The notes under the pieces are model-generated. The model did no database searches, was not told where the DNA came from, and worked only from the letters and a program-made list of their open reading frames with translations. The translations under genes were made by a program, and so were the position numbers. Positions 45,867 through 53,933 of a stretch of 64,000 bases of DNA are shown here, piece by piece. Within the stretch, counting starts at the first letter, position 1. Each line of letters opens with the position of its first letter. Source of the stretch: a virus; the IMG/VR virus record IMGVR_UViG_3300008113_000059, positions 1-64,000 of that record. One strand, written 5' to 3'.

Positions 45867-47198
45867 ATGATAGAAGAATTAAGACTATTTAAAAGGCTGG
45901 AACAACTTACCGGCGAGGGATCACAGAAAGCAAAGCAATTACTAATTAAGGAGAATCTTACTGAAAGATTTTCCTATATGCTCGATGTTTGTTACAATCC
46001 ATTTGTTACAACTAAGCTTCATAGGATATCATTTAATGAATATCTTGATGCCAATAATCATAACCATTGGGAAGATTTCATAAAGCTAGTAGAGGAGCTT
46101 AAAAAGGCACCTGCGGCAAATGATTTACTAAGGGGAAGAGCCAATACTTTAATATCACAAAAAATCTCGGATGATCCTGCTGAGGACGTGGAATTAAGAA
46201 ATATCCTTATGAAGATTCTTACAAAGAGAATGAATATAGGTATAGGTGCTAAGCTTATTAATAAAGCTGTTTCAAAGGATCTTATTCCCGATCCGTCTTT
46301 AATGCTAGCTACCGATGATCATTCAGCCATCGATAAATGGGATAAGATATATTGTGAGGAAAAGTATGACGGGGTCAGAGTTATAGCACTATATAAGAAT
46401 GGTGAATTCTCATACTTTACCCGTGCATTTAATGAATTGGATGCAACATGTTTTCCTAAAATAACATTTGACCTTAAAACTTGTATTATAAACAGCGGAT
46501 TGAATGGGGATTGGTTTTTTGATGGAGAACTAACAGATTTAAACAGAAAATCAGTTAGTGGTAAGGTTACACAGATTTTGAGAGGTACGGTTGATTCATC
46601 AATTGAGTCAGGTCTTCTATTCAATGTTTTTGATTTTGAGGAAGCATCCAGTCTGGAAAAAGGATCGGGAGTTATAGATTATTCGACAAGAAGAGAAACT
46701 CTAGAAACTATAATGAAATATATCGGCGATAATTCACCAGTAAAGCTTGCCCAAATGTGGGAGCTTTCTGATCCTAGTGAGGTAACACAAATTTATAAAA
46801 GAATCGTTGATATCGGGGGTGAGGGAGTAATTTGTAAGGACAATGGAATATACGAATGCAAAAGATCCAAGTCTTGGGTGAAATTCAAGGAGGTTAGCGA
46901 CTGTGATCTGGAAATAACAGGATGGTATCCCGGAGAGGGTAAAAGAGAGGGATATATCGGAGGATTTATTCTTACTGATAAATCAAAAACACTTAATGTT
47001 AAGGTTGGTGCGGGATTCACTGATAATGATTTAAAAACACTTAGCTCCGACGCAGATTCTCATATAGGAAAAATAGCTGCAATACAGTACAACGTTACTA
47101 TAACGGACAAGCATGGTAACCGTTCATTATTTCTTCCTAGATTTATAGAGATAAGAAGCGACAAAGATTCCCCGGATGATTTTTCATCAAAATTTTAA
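45867..47198 (+). CDS. gp30: ATP-dependent DNA ligase (T4 gp30-like)
   Basis: 443 residues. An N-terminal helical domain is followed by the adenylation motif EEKYDGVRV with the nucleotidyl-Lys near residue 167. Further motifs: FFDGELTD (III/IIIa), GEGVICKDN (IV) and SWVKFKEVSDCDLEITGW (V). The oligonucleotide-binding part ends with GGFILTDKSKTLNVKVGAGF. T4 ligase is 487 residues. It seals nicks during replication and recombination. Confidence 0.95.
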   Translation: MIEELRLFKRLEQLTGEGSQKAKQLLIKENLTERFSYMLDVCYNPFVTTKLHRISFNEYLDANNHNHWEDFIKLVEELKKAPAANDLLRGRANTLISQKISDDPAEDVELRNILMKILTKRMNIGIGAKLINKAVSKDLIPDPSLMLATDDHSAIDKWDKIYCEEKYDGVRVIALYKNGEFSYFTRAFNELDATCFPKITFDLKTCIINSGLNGDWFFDGELTDLNRKSVSGKVTQILRGTVDSSIESGLLFNVFDFEEASSLEKGSGVIDYSTRRETLETIMKYIGDNSPVKLAQMWELSDPSEVTQIYKRIVDIGGEGVICKDNGIYECKRSKSWVKFKEVSDCDLEITGWYPGEGKREGYIGGFILTDKSKTLNVKVGAGFTDNDLKTLSSDADSHIGKIAAIQYNVTITDKHGNRSLFLPRFIEIRSDKDSPDDFSSKF

Positions 47199-47231
47199 GA
47201 AACAAGATTTAAAATAGCAACTAAAAAGAGT

Positions 47232-48176
47232 ATGATACAAGAATTATTAACAGAGAAGCTTAGACCGAAGGAGCTGAGACATATGATACTTCCGAAGAGA
47301 ATATCAAATATATTCGAGAATGGATTAAACCAGAATGTTCTTTTAAGCGGTCCTCCTGGATGTGGAAAGACCACATTGGCTAAAATTTTAGCAGCACCAT
47401 ACCCACATATTTTTATCAACGGTTCGGATGAGAGCTCCGTAGATACAATTAGGGTGAAAATAAATGATTTCTGCTCAACTATATCGGTAATGGACGGTAA
47501 ATCGTCCAAGAAGGTAGTTATACTAGACGAGTTCGATGGTGTATCTGATCAGTTCCATAAAGCACTAAGGGGAACAATTGAAAAATTTGCTAGCAATACT
47601 AGATTTGTTGCAACGTGTAATTATATCAACAAGGTTCCCGATGCTATACAGAGCAGATTTGAGGTGATTGATTTCAATCCTGTTAGCAGTGAGGAGGAAG
47701 ACCTATTAAAGGCTGAATGGAATAAAAGAGTAAACCTAATACTTAGTAAGCTTGGAATTGAAATAGATGAAACATCTCTTTCTGAGTTCCAGAGAAACTA
47801 TTACCCGGATTTTAGATCTGCATTGAATAGAATACAGACATGGAGTATTGAGGGCATAAAGATTATTGATGCAAATAAGATTAATGAATTTGGATGGTCT
47901 TATGAGGAGCTATATAATCTTATAGTTTCTTCCAAGGACCCCGTAAAAAATTATCAGAGCATAGTTAGTGAATATCAGGGGAAGGTTGATGAAGTTATGT
48001 CAGCTTTGGGTAGTGAATTTATAAACTGGATTATTGATAATAAACCAGATTTAAGAAAAATTATACCTGGTACCATAGTTCTTGTTGCAGATCACCAGTC
48101 TCAAAGAAATCAGGTTATCGATCCAATGGTATCACTTTTGTCCCTGATTTTCCAGATACAAAAACTTGTGGATTAA
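47232..48176 (+). CDS. gp44: Clamp loader AAA+ ATPase (T4 gp44-like)
   Basis: 314 residues (T4 gp44 is 319). Walker A GPPGCGKT (40-47), Walker B VVILDEFDG (about 95-103), sensor ATCNYINKVPDAIQSRFE with the arginine finger SRF. It opens the sliding clamp for the replisome and for late transcription in T4. No gp62 homologue was recognised beside it; 49873 was considered but has no supporting motif. Overlaps the next start by one base. Confidence 0.93.
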   Translation: MIQELLTEKLRPKELRHMILPKRISNIFENGLNQNVLLSGPPGCGKTTLAKILAAPYPHIFINGSDESSVDTIRVKINDFCSTISVMDGKSSKKVVILDEFDGVSDQFHKALRGTIEKFASNTRFVATCNYINKVPDAIQSRFEVIDFNPVSSEEEDLLKAEWNKRVNLILSKLGIEIDETSLSEFQRNYYPDFRSALNRIQTWSIEGIKIIDANKINEFGWSYEELYNLIVSSKDPVKNYQSIVSEYQGKVDEVMSALGSEFINWIIDNKPDLRKIIPGTIVLVADHQSQRNQVIDPMVSLLSLIFQIQKLVD

Positions 48177-48712
48177 TGGAAAATAGTAAAAGAATAATCC
48201 TTGTTGGTAAGGGTGGATCGGGTAAGGATTATGCCAGAAAGCTATTGGAGGATGCAGGATTTAGATATTGTGTTTCCCATACAACTAGACCTCCTAGGGA
48301 GGGTGAGGTTAATGGCAAGGATTATCATTTCATAAGCAGAGATGCTGCTGCTCATCAATTTGCGGCAAACGATCTTTTCTATGAATATGTCATATTTAAT
48401 GGATGGGTATACGGAACTACAAAGGAGGAGTTTTTAAAATCTAATCTGTTTATAATGACACCATCCGGAATATCGAAGATTAAAGCAGCGGACAGAAAGG
48501 AGTCATTCATAGTGTATTTTGATATCGACGAGGAGACAAGAAGAAATAGACTTCTATCGAGGCGAGACGCAGATAATGTTGATAGAAGAATCGAAGCTGA
48601 CGAGAAAGACTTCGAAAACTTTAATGATTTTGATCATAGAATAGAGGATTCCAGTTTTAGTATAGATGATATTAATATTGGGAATTTTAAAATAGTAACA
48701 GTAGAACATTAA
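48176..48712 (+). CDS. gmk: Guanylate kinase-like nucleotide kinase
   Basis: 178 residues. P-loop VGKGGSGKD (10-18), then CVSHTTRPPREGEVNGKDYH, the GMP-binding 'S.TTR.pR.gE..G.dY.F' signature of guanylate kinases. Family length is ~200, so it is slightly trimmed. P-loop Asp instead of Ser/Thr at the last position is unusual. Expected role: GMP/dGMP to GDP/dGDP, supporting phage nucleotide supply. Confidence 0.85.
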   Translation: MENSKRIILVGKGGSGKDYARKLLEDAGFRYCVSHTTRPPREGEVNGKDYHFISRDAAAHQFAANDLFYEYVIFNGWVYGTTKEEFLKSNLFIMTPSGISKIKAADRKESFIVYFDIDEETRRNRLLSRRDADNVDRRIEADEKDFENFNDFDHRIEDSSFSIDDINIGNFKIVTVEH

Positions 48713-48717
48713 GAGAT

Positions 48718-49866
48718 ATGATCAATATTCTAGTAGATGGTAACTATATCTTTCATAAAACTTTTGGAGTTTTTGGTGGATATGGTAATGTGGATCCCGG
48801 TAAAATACTGAAGGATAAGAATGAGCAGGGTGCTTTTATAAGAAAAGTATCGACGGATCTCTGTTCGTCATTAAAGATGATTCCCCAGGGCGGAAGATTA
48901 ATATTCACTGCAGATAGCAGAAGCTGGAGAAAGGATGTGGAAATAGAGGATGGCGGGTATAAATCGGGAAGGGTTAAAGATGAAAATGTTGACTGGTCGA
49001 TATTTTTTGATCTCATGCAAGCATTTGGATCTCATCTAGAAAAGATGGGATTTATATTTTCTAAAGTTGAAGGAGCCGAAGGCGATGACTTACTTATGTA
49101 CTGGTCAGATTATTTTAATTCAAAGGGTGAAAGCTGTATTATTATAACTGGAGACAAGGATTTACATCAATTAGCAAATGTTTCAACCGGTGCATGGACA
49201 GCCATATGGAATAACAATTCAAAAAAGAATGTAATATCAGTTCCTAATGGGTGGAAAGAAACTTGGTTGGAAAAGAATGAGTCGGTAAACATATTTAATA
49301 TGGCATCCACCATATCTCCAGAGAAGGAGAGATTTAAAGACTTTTTGAAAAAAGTACAAATAGAGGATATACACAGCAAGCCTTTTATATTTAATAAAAT
49401 ACTTATTGGTGACAAAGGTGATTCTGTTCCTAGTGTTTGGTCATATGAACAAAACGGTAAAGTAGTAAACTTCACACAGAGAAAGGCAGATACTGTTTAT
49501 GAGGCATTTCTTGAATCCGAATGGTGTGATGAGCCATTCTCCACACTTATTAATTCCTCGGAAAGCGATGAATTTTTAAATTGGATAAGTGGATTGATTA
49601 TCAGGACATCCAAGGGAGTTGACAGCACGGAGAATAGAAATAAGGTAAAATCGAATATGCTTCGTAACTTTAAATTAATGTGGCTTGATTCTTCGATGAT
49701 ACCTGCATTTGTTGCTAACGGATGTAATGCAGAGATAAACAGAGGTATGTCAATGGAAAAAAAATCTGTATCATTGGACAGGATAAAAATCCTTGAAGGA
49801 ACCGAATGGGTCACTTCTGGATATCAGCCTAAAGGATTTGATCCATTCGAGAACTTTTTAAAATAA
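48718..49866 (+). CDS. rnh: 5'-3' exonuclease / RNase H (FEN family, T4 Rnh-like)
   Basis: 382 residues. Acid motifs: NILVDGNYIFHKTFG (Asp7), RLIFTADSRSWRKDV, VEGAEGDDLLMYWSD (about 118-132), IIITGDKDLHQLANV (about 142-156) and the H3TH segment KILIGDKGDSVPSVW. This is the order of T4 RNase H, which removes RNA primers from lagging-strand fragments. It has about 70 residues more than T4 RNase H (305), including an insert near 175-215. Confidence 0.9.
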   Translation: MINILVDGNYIFHKTFGVFGGYGNVDPGKILKDKNEQGAFIRKVSTDLCSSLKMIPQGGRLIFTADSRSWRKDVEIEDGGYKSGRVKDENVDWSIFFDLMQAFGSHLEKMGFIFSKVEGAEGDDLLMYWSDYFNSKGESCIIITGDKDLHQLANVSTGAWTAIWNNNSKKNVISVPNGWKETWLEKNESVNIFNMASTISPEKERFKDFLKKVQIEDIHSKPFIFNKILIGDKGDSVPSVWSYEQNGKVVNFTQRKADTVYEAFLESEWCDEPFSTLINSSESDEFLNWISGLIIRTSKGVDSTENRNKVKSNMLRNFKLMWLDSSMIPAFVANGCNAEINRGMSMEKKSVSLDRIKILEGTEWVTSGYQPKGFDPFENFLK

Positions 49867-49872
49867 TAACGG

Positions 49873-50295
49873 ATGCAACTATTTGACATAGTAAAAAATA
49901 TATTTTCTACAAATACTAAAACTTGGAAATCAGTAGGGAAGATCGACAAGTCTAGAAATTTCTTTATGATAAATAGGATAATGGCTATACAATTCCCTAT
50001 ACAGGCTAATCAATTCAACAAGTTAAAAATATCCCCACCCCTTGTAGTTGACTGGTGGAGAGACACACTATCGCATAGATTTAGTAAACCTCCCACTTGG
50101 ATCTATACCAAAACAAAAAAATCGGATAAGATCGAGAAGGATGATTCTGCGAAGGATTATCCGGAGATAGAGAGGTTTATAAGGGAAAAATATAAAGTTA
50201 CTAGCAGGGATCTTTCTCAAATAAAGAAATTTTATCCGGATAGATATCAGGCATGGATCATTGATGTCGGCGAGCAAGTTGGTATCCAAAAATAG
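49873..50295 (+). CDS. Phage hypothetical protein
   Basis: 140 residues. N-terminal KSRNFFMINRIMAIQFPIQA is followed by a basic loop and a helical end (REKYKVTSRDLSQIKKFYPD). No catalytic motif seen. It lies between RNase H and a UVR-motif gene, so it is probably part of the replication/repair operon. I considered a clamp-loader small subunit, but nothing in the sequence supports it beyond position. Confidence 0.65.
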   Translation: MQLFDIVKNIFSTNTKTWKSVGKIDKSRNFFMINRIMAIQFPIQANQFNKLKISPPLVVDWWRDTLSHRFSKPPTWIYTKTKKSDKIEKDDSAKDYPEIERFIREKYKVTSRDLSQIKKFYPDRYQAWIIDVGEQVGIQK

Positions 50296-50309
50296 AGATA
50301 TATAGAAAG

Positions 50310-50846
50310 ATGGGAAAAGGAAACAATAAACTTATAGATAAGGTAATTACCAGTTTGGATTGGGACTCTATTTACGAGGTCAATAAATGCTTCAAGCATG
50401 GTGTTGGTGACGGTATTTCTGCAATACCGGGTCTCAAAAGAAAATCATTCTCCGATGGGATAACAAAACTGGATATAAAGAACGAGCTAAAAAGTCTATT
50501 AAAATACGTTATAGACAATGATCTGAACGAGCTAATATATGGTTATTGGATGATATTTTGGACTAATGCCCAATGGTCGGAAGAATACCTTAATCAGTTG
50601 AAGGAGCAGATGGACGAAGAAGAGGATGATGACATTGATAATATTATATTAGATTCCACGCTGGAAGTAATATATTCACCGCAAAGAATTTGTGCTATTG
50701 AAAATTCACTACTAAAAGATTCGAAGAGCGAAGAATCCGACGAAATTAAACTGGAGATGATGCTAAGAAAAGCATTGGAGAAAGAACAATACGAGCTAGC
50801 ATCTAAAATAAGGGATGTTATAAAGTTGCAAAATAACAACGAGTAA
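50310..50846 (+). CDS. Protein with C-terminal UVR motif
   Basis: 178 residues. The last ~35 residues read MLRKALEKEQYELASKIRDV, close to the UVR motif ('LeeAiekEdYElAAklRD') that UvrB/UvrC use to interact. The middle is very acidic (MDEEEDDDIDN). The N-terminal half is helical with no nuclease motif. Near a UVDE-like gene, a DNA repair or protein-protein adaptor role is possible. Confidence 0.6.
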   Translation: MGKGNNKLIDKVITSLDWDSIYEVNKCFKHGVGDGISAIPGLKRKSFSDGITKLDIKNELKSLLKYVIDNDLNELIYGYWMIFWTNAQWSEEYLNQLKEQMDEEEDDDIDNIILDSTLEVIYSPQRICAIENSLLKDSKSEESDEIKLEMMLRKALEKEQYELASKIRDVIKLQNNNE

Positions 50847-50862
50847 TCGGATACATACATTA

Positions 50863-51342
50863 ATGAAATATGTAAAATCTATAAACGAATTTGATTCTAA
50901 TGCCTTTGGAGATAGCTACGGGTATGGAAGTGCTAATGGTGTATTTAAAATAAACTATAAGCCATTTGCCGATCTTTCGGTTTCAGTTGGATCCGATCCC
51001 AATATGGAAAGAACAGTGAAAGGATCTGAATTCCAGCTGGGTGATGTTGTTATAGGACAGCCTCTCGATTCAAAAAGAAAGGTTATCGGAGTTATAGTTA
51101 GATCATTTAGAAATCCCGATAATAAAGCTTATAGATATTTTATACAAGTTTACAATAAGGGTAAAAAGACCGAAAGAGTAATTGAAATAAAATCAAATGC
51201 TATAGAATTTGCGGAGGGTGGAGATCACGGTAATACAGAAACTAAAGCAAGCGATAAAAACAATACCTCGGTAGGCTCTGCATTTAATTCCAAGACCGTA
51301 TACAGTTCAAGCGAACTTGGTTTGGAAACTACCGGTGGATAA
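50863..51342 (+). CDS. Small beta protein with capsid-targeting-like N-terminus
   Basis: 159 residues. MKYVKSINEFDSNAFG resembles the 'MK.Y.EF...E' capsid-targeting peptides of T4 internal proteins. The central part is a beta domain (FQLGDVVIGQPLDSKRKVIG, RYFIQVYNKGKK), and the C-terminal tail is Ser/Thr/Asn-rich. It may be packaged in the head. It lies outside the main cluster of such genes (53110-64000), so caution is needed. Confidence 0.55.
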   Translation: MKYVKSINEFDSNAFGDSYGYGSANGVFKINYKPFADLSVSVGSDPNMERTVKGSEFQLGDVVIGQPLDSKRKVIGVIVRSFRNPDNKAYRYFIQVYNKGKKTERVIEIKSNAIEFAEGGDHGNTETKASDKNNTSVGSAFNSKTVYSSSELGLETTGG

Positions 51343-51394
51343 TTTATTAGGAAACTAATTTCCACAAATCGGATACAAAGAATAAACGTATCCA

Positions 51395-52297
51395 ATGATA
51401 TCAGGCACCAATCAACCGAATATTTCTTATTTAGGACTCCCAAAGGGGAGTATAAATGGTGAGTTTAGTATATCATCATATTCAGATATACTTTCCCTCA
51501 TTCTAGACGTCTGCATAATAAATTCGTCGATATCATCCAAAGTTATATGTTTGGATATAAATGAGCTTGATTTAAGCCCAGACTTTTTTCTTGATACCAT
51601 AGAAGAGGAAGATCCTGATATATCCGCCAGAATAAATGATATTAACGGGCTAATAAATAAGAACGATCTTAGGATATGCTTTTTTATAGGCAAGGATTAT
51701 TTCTTGGGAAGTCAGCTAGATCAGGTAAAAACAAGTACGGTAAGACTCCTTAATATACTATCATCAATATTGGATCTTCTTGGAGTCAATTATCCATCAA
51801 TTATAGTTAGAGTTGGTTCAGCTTATGGTAATAGAAGGAATACCATGAAGTCTTTCTGTGATAGAGTACTATTGCTAGATAAAACAACATCGGAAAAACT
51901 GTGCGTAATGAATGATGAAAAACCGAGTTTATTTTCCGTAACTGATCTTTTATCCGGCATTTACTACGAATCGGGAATACCATTATGCTTTAGATCCCTG
52001 CCCCATCAGTTTAATGCGGGTGGACTCAGTATAAGAGAAGCTTTATTTTTAGCAAGCTCCACATGGAAAAGAGGAGAGAGACCATTCTTTATTCACGGCG
52101 AATCATCCGATATAGATGCACATGGAATTTCTTTGTCACCAATACCTACAAATAAACTAACCAGAAGAATTCCAACTTTTGGTTTGGATTGTGATATTAT
52201 TATAGATTCTCCCGGCAGGGAATTGACATATATTGATTACGTCAAGAACCAGAAATCTCTTCCCCCCGTAGTAATAAATAAAATAATCAAGAAATAA
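51395..52297 (+). CDS. Divergent UV damage endonuclease (UVDE)-like protein
   Basis: 300 residues. Spacing and blocks resemble UVDE/UvsE: ISYLGLPKG at the start, IIVRVGSAYGNRRNTMKSFC, LCVMNDEKPSLFSVTDLLSG, YYESGIPLCFRSLPHQFNAG, and STWKRGERPFFIHGE. In classical UVDE these hold metal ligands (HVGG.YGDK, LENDD, FDYHHH). Here His is Arg, Glu is Met and FDYHHH is FRSLPH, so part of the metal site is gone. It is either a reassigned TIM-barrel protein or a subfamily with other ligands. UV nicking activity should not be assumed. Confidence 0.55.
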   Translation: MISGTNQPNISYLGLPKGSINGEFSISSYSDILSLILDVCIINSSISSKVICLDINELDLSPDFFLDTIEEEDPDISARINDINGLINKNDLRICFFIGKDYFLGSQLDQVKTSTVRLLNILSSILDLLGVNYPSIIVRVGSAYGNRRNTMKSFCDRVLLLDKTTSEKLCVMNDEKPSLFSVTDLLSGIYYESGIPLCFRSLPHQFNAGGLSIREALFLASSTWKRGERPFFIHGESSDIDAHGISLSPIPTNKLTRRIPTFGLDCDIIIDSPGRELTYIDYVKNQKSLPPVVINKIIKK

Positions 52298-52328
52298 TTT
52301 TTTATACCGTATATTGGTGTTATATTTG
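52298..52328 (+). promoter_or_regulatory. Host-type (Bacteroidota) promoter, early class
   Basis: T-run 52298-52303, 17-nt spacer, TATATTTG (52321-52328); exonuclease ATG 14 nt downstream. Confidence 0.7.
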
Positions 52329-52342
52329 TAAAAAATAGATGG

Positions 52343-53044
52343 ATGTTTAAAAAAGAGGTTATACAGAAGTTCCTATATTTCGATGTTGAGACTGCTGGAG
52401 TTTATCCGACACTATCAGATTTGGAATCTGGTAATGATAGACTTTTTTCAATGTGGAAAAAAAGAGAGGATTATTATAGAGGAGCATATCCAGCATTAGC
52501 TAATGAAGCTCCGGAGACGATATACAAACAGAAAGCTGGTTTGGAACCTGAATTTTCGAGAGTAGTGTGTGTTTCATTTGGGACATTCAATGACGACGGT
52601 GAGCAGAAGTTCATGTCATTTTCAGGAAGCGACGAGATTGATATACTTACCAAAACAAACAAGGTGCTTAATAATGCAATGGCAAAGAATTGGAAACTTT
52701 GTGGCCATAATATTAAGGGATTTGATGTACCATGCTTAGGTAAGAGAATGATCTATAATGGTATAAACCCTTCGGGTAATATACAAATCTGGGATAAGAA
52801 ACCATGGGAAGTTCCATATATGGATACATCGGAGATCTTTGCATTCGGGAGCTGGATTCAACAAAAGTATCTTAGCTTGGATCTTCTCACATGCTCGCTC
52901 GGTATAGATTCGCCAAAAGGAGACCTGGATGGCTCAAAAGTAAATGATACTTTTTGGGTAGAAAAGGATTATGAAAAAATATCAACCTATTGCGAAGCTG
53001 ATGTAAGAGCTGTCATGTTGGTCATGGAAAAGATCTGCTTCTAG
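52343..53044 (+). CDS. DnaQ-like 3'-5' exonuclease
   Basis: 233 residues. Exo I FLYFDVETAGVYP (Asp and Glu near 14-16), Exo II NWKLCGHNIKGFDVPCLGKR (Asp near 130), Exo III YEKISTYCEADVRAVMLV (about 213-230, Tyr-x4-Asp type). This fits the DEDD family related to the proofreading domain of B-family polymerases. It may act in repair or recombination. It has its own host-type promoter. Confidence 0.85.
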   Translation: MFKKEVIQKFLYFDVETAGVYPTLSDLESGNDRLFSMWKKREDYYRGAYPALANEAPETIYKQKAGLEPEFSRVVCVSFGTFNDDGEQKFMSFSGSDEIDILTKTNKVLNNAMAKNWKLCGHNIKGFDVPCLGKRMIYNGINPSGNIQIWDKKPWEVPYMDTSEIFAFGSWIQQKYLSLDLLTCSLGIDSPKGDLDGSKVNDTFWVEKDYEKISTYCEADVRAVMLVMEKICF

Positions 53045-53085
53045 AATAAATATCGCAAACACCAAATACCTTAAAAGCTTTTCTG

Positions 53086-53094
53086 GATATATAA
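53086..53094 (+). promoter_or_regulatory. Candidate late promoter box GATATATAA
   Basis: CTGGATATATAA, 15 nt before the GTG at 53110. It marks the change from replication genes to head genes. Confidence 0.6.
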
Positions 53095-53109
53095 AGGAAA
53101 GCTTTTTCA

Positions 53110-53925
53110 GTGAACGAGGTATTACATTTTTCAGATTTTTTAAAAAACAAAGGGATTTCTCTAAATGAAAGGGAGATAAGCCCATTTTATCATGATGTAC
53201 TAAATCCTGTATTTTGGACAAAAAAGAAGGATAGAAGCGGTGATGTAAAATGGGTATTTGATCAGAGGGTCAGAAGAAAGCTACTTAGAATAGCAAAAGA
53301 ATTCTTTTCCAAATTTTCGGATGTTCTCAAGGAAAAAAATATAGTTGATATCCAACTTACTGGATCCCTATCAAATTTCAACTACACAGATTTTTCTGAT
53401 TTGGATGTTCATATCATAGTCGATCTGAAAGGTATAGATGATGACAATCCACAAATTCTAAAACTTGCAATAGATGGAATAAGATTCGTATGGAATCTTA
53501 GACATGATATAGTTATTAGAGGATATGACGTGGAGTTATATGTTCAGAATGAGGACGAACCCCACACTGCATCTGCTCTATTTTCTTTGCTTAATAACGA
53601 ATGGATCAAGAAACCTGTCTATGATCCACCAACGGTTGATGAGATGGACGTTGATAAAAAATATTATGGTATAGTGTCAGATATAGAAAACCTGCATTCT
53701 AGACTAATGATATCAGCAGATCTTCCCACAAATGCTAGACAGCTATATAAGCGATGTGTTAAGCTCAAGGATAAAATCCAGAAAATGAGAAAAGAAGGTT
53801 TAGCCAAAGGTGGAGAAATGTCCGTTGGTAATCTTGCATTTAAAAAACTAAGAAACGAGGGATATATAGAAAAATTGATTGATATTATATCAAAGTCATA
53901 CGATAGGATTTACACAGAAAAATAA
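53110..53925 (+). CDS. Nucleotidyltransferase with capsid-targeting-like N-terminus
   Basis: 271 residues, starting at GTG (MNEVLHFSDFLKNKGISLNE), an N-terminus like packaged internal proteins with a possible LNE cleavage point. Then comes LTGSLSNFNYTDFSDLDVHI (about 79-98): Gly-Ser and Asp-x-Asp of the polymerase-beta-type nucleotidyltransferase fold. The third acid is probably in YDVELYVQ (about 140-147). Remaining residues are helical and basic. The fold transfers a nucleotide to protein, sugar or RNA. With the N-terminus it may be injected as an early effector, like Alt of T4 (inference). Confidence 0.7.
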   Translation: MNEVLHFSDFLKNKGISLNEREISPFYHDVLNPVFWTKKKDRSGDVKWVFDQRVRRKLLRIAKEFFSKFSDVLKEKNIVDIQLTGSLSNFNYTDFSDLDVHIIVDLKGIDDDNPQILKLAIDGIRFVWNLRHDIVIRGYDVELYVQNEDEPHTASALFSLLNNEWIKKPVYDPPTVDEMDVDKKYYGIVSDIENLHSRLMISADLPTNARQLYKRCVKLKDKIQKMRKEGLAKGGEMSVGNLAFKKLRNEGYIEKLIDIISKSYDRIYTEK

Positions 53926-53933
53926 GTTAAATA

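Noticed and set aside
49873-50295. Clamp loader small subunit (gp62)
   Set aside because: Only position after the gp44-like gene suggests it; no sequence similarity could be recognised.
50297-50305. GATATATAG copy before the gene at 50310
   Set aside because: It ends only four bases before the ATG, so it cannot be a promoter for that start; probably chance.
53861-53869. GATATATAG inside the 3' end of the nucleotidyltransferase gene
   Set aside because: It encodes YIE in a conserved frame and is 64 nt from the next start; not listed as a promoter, though not excluded.
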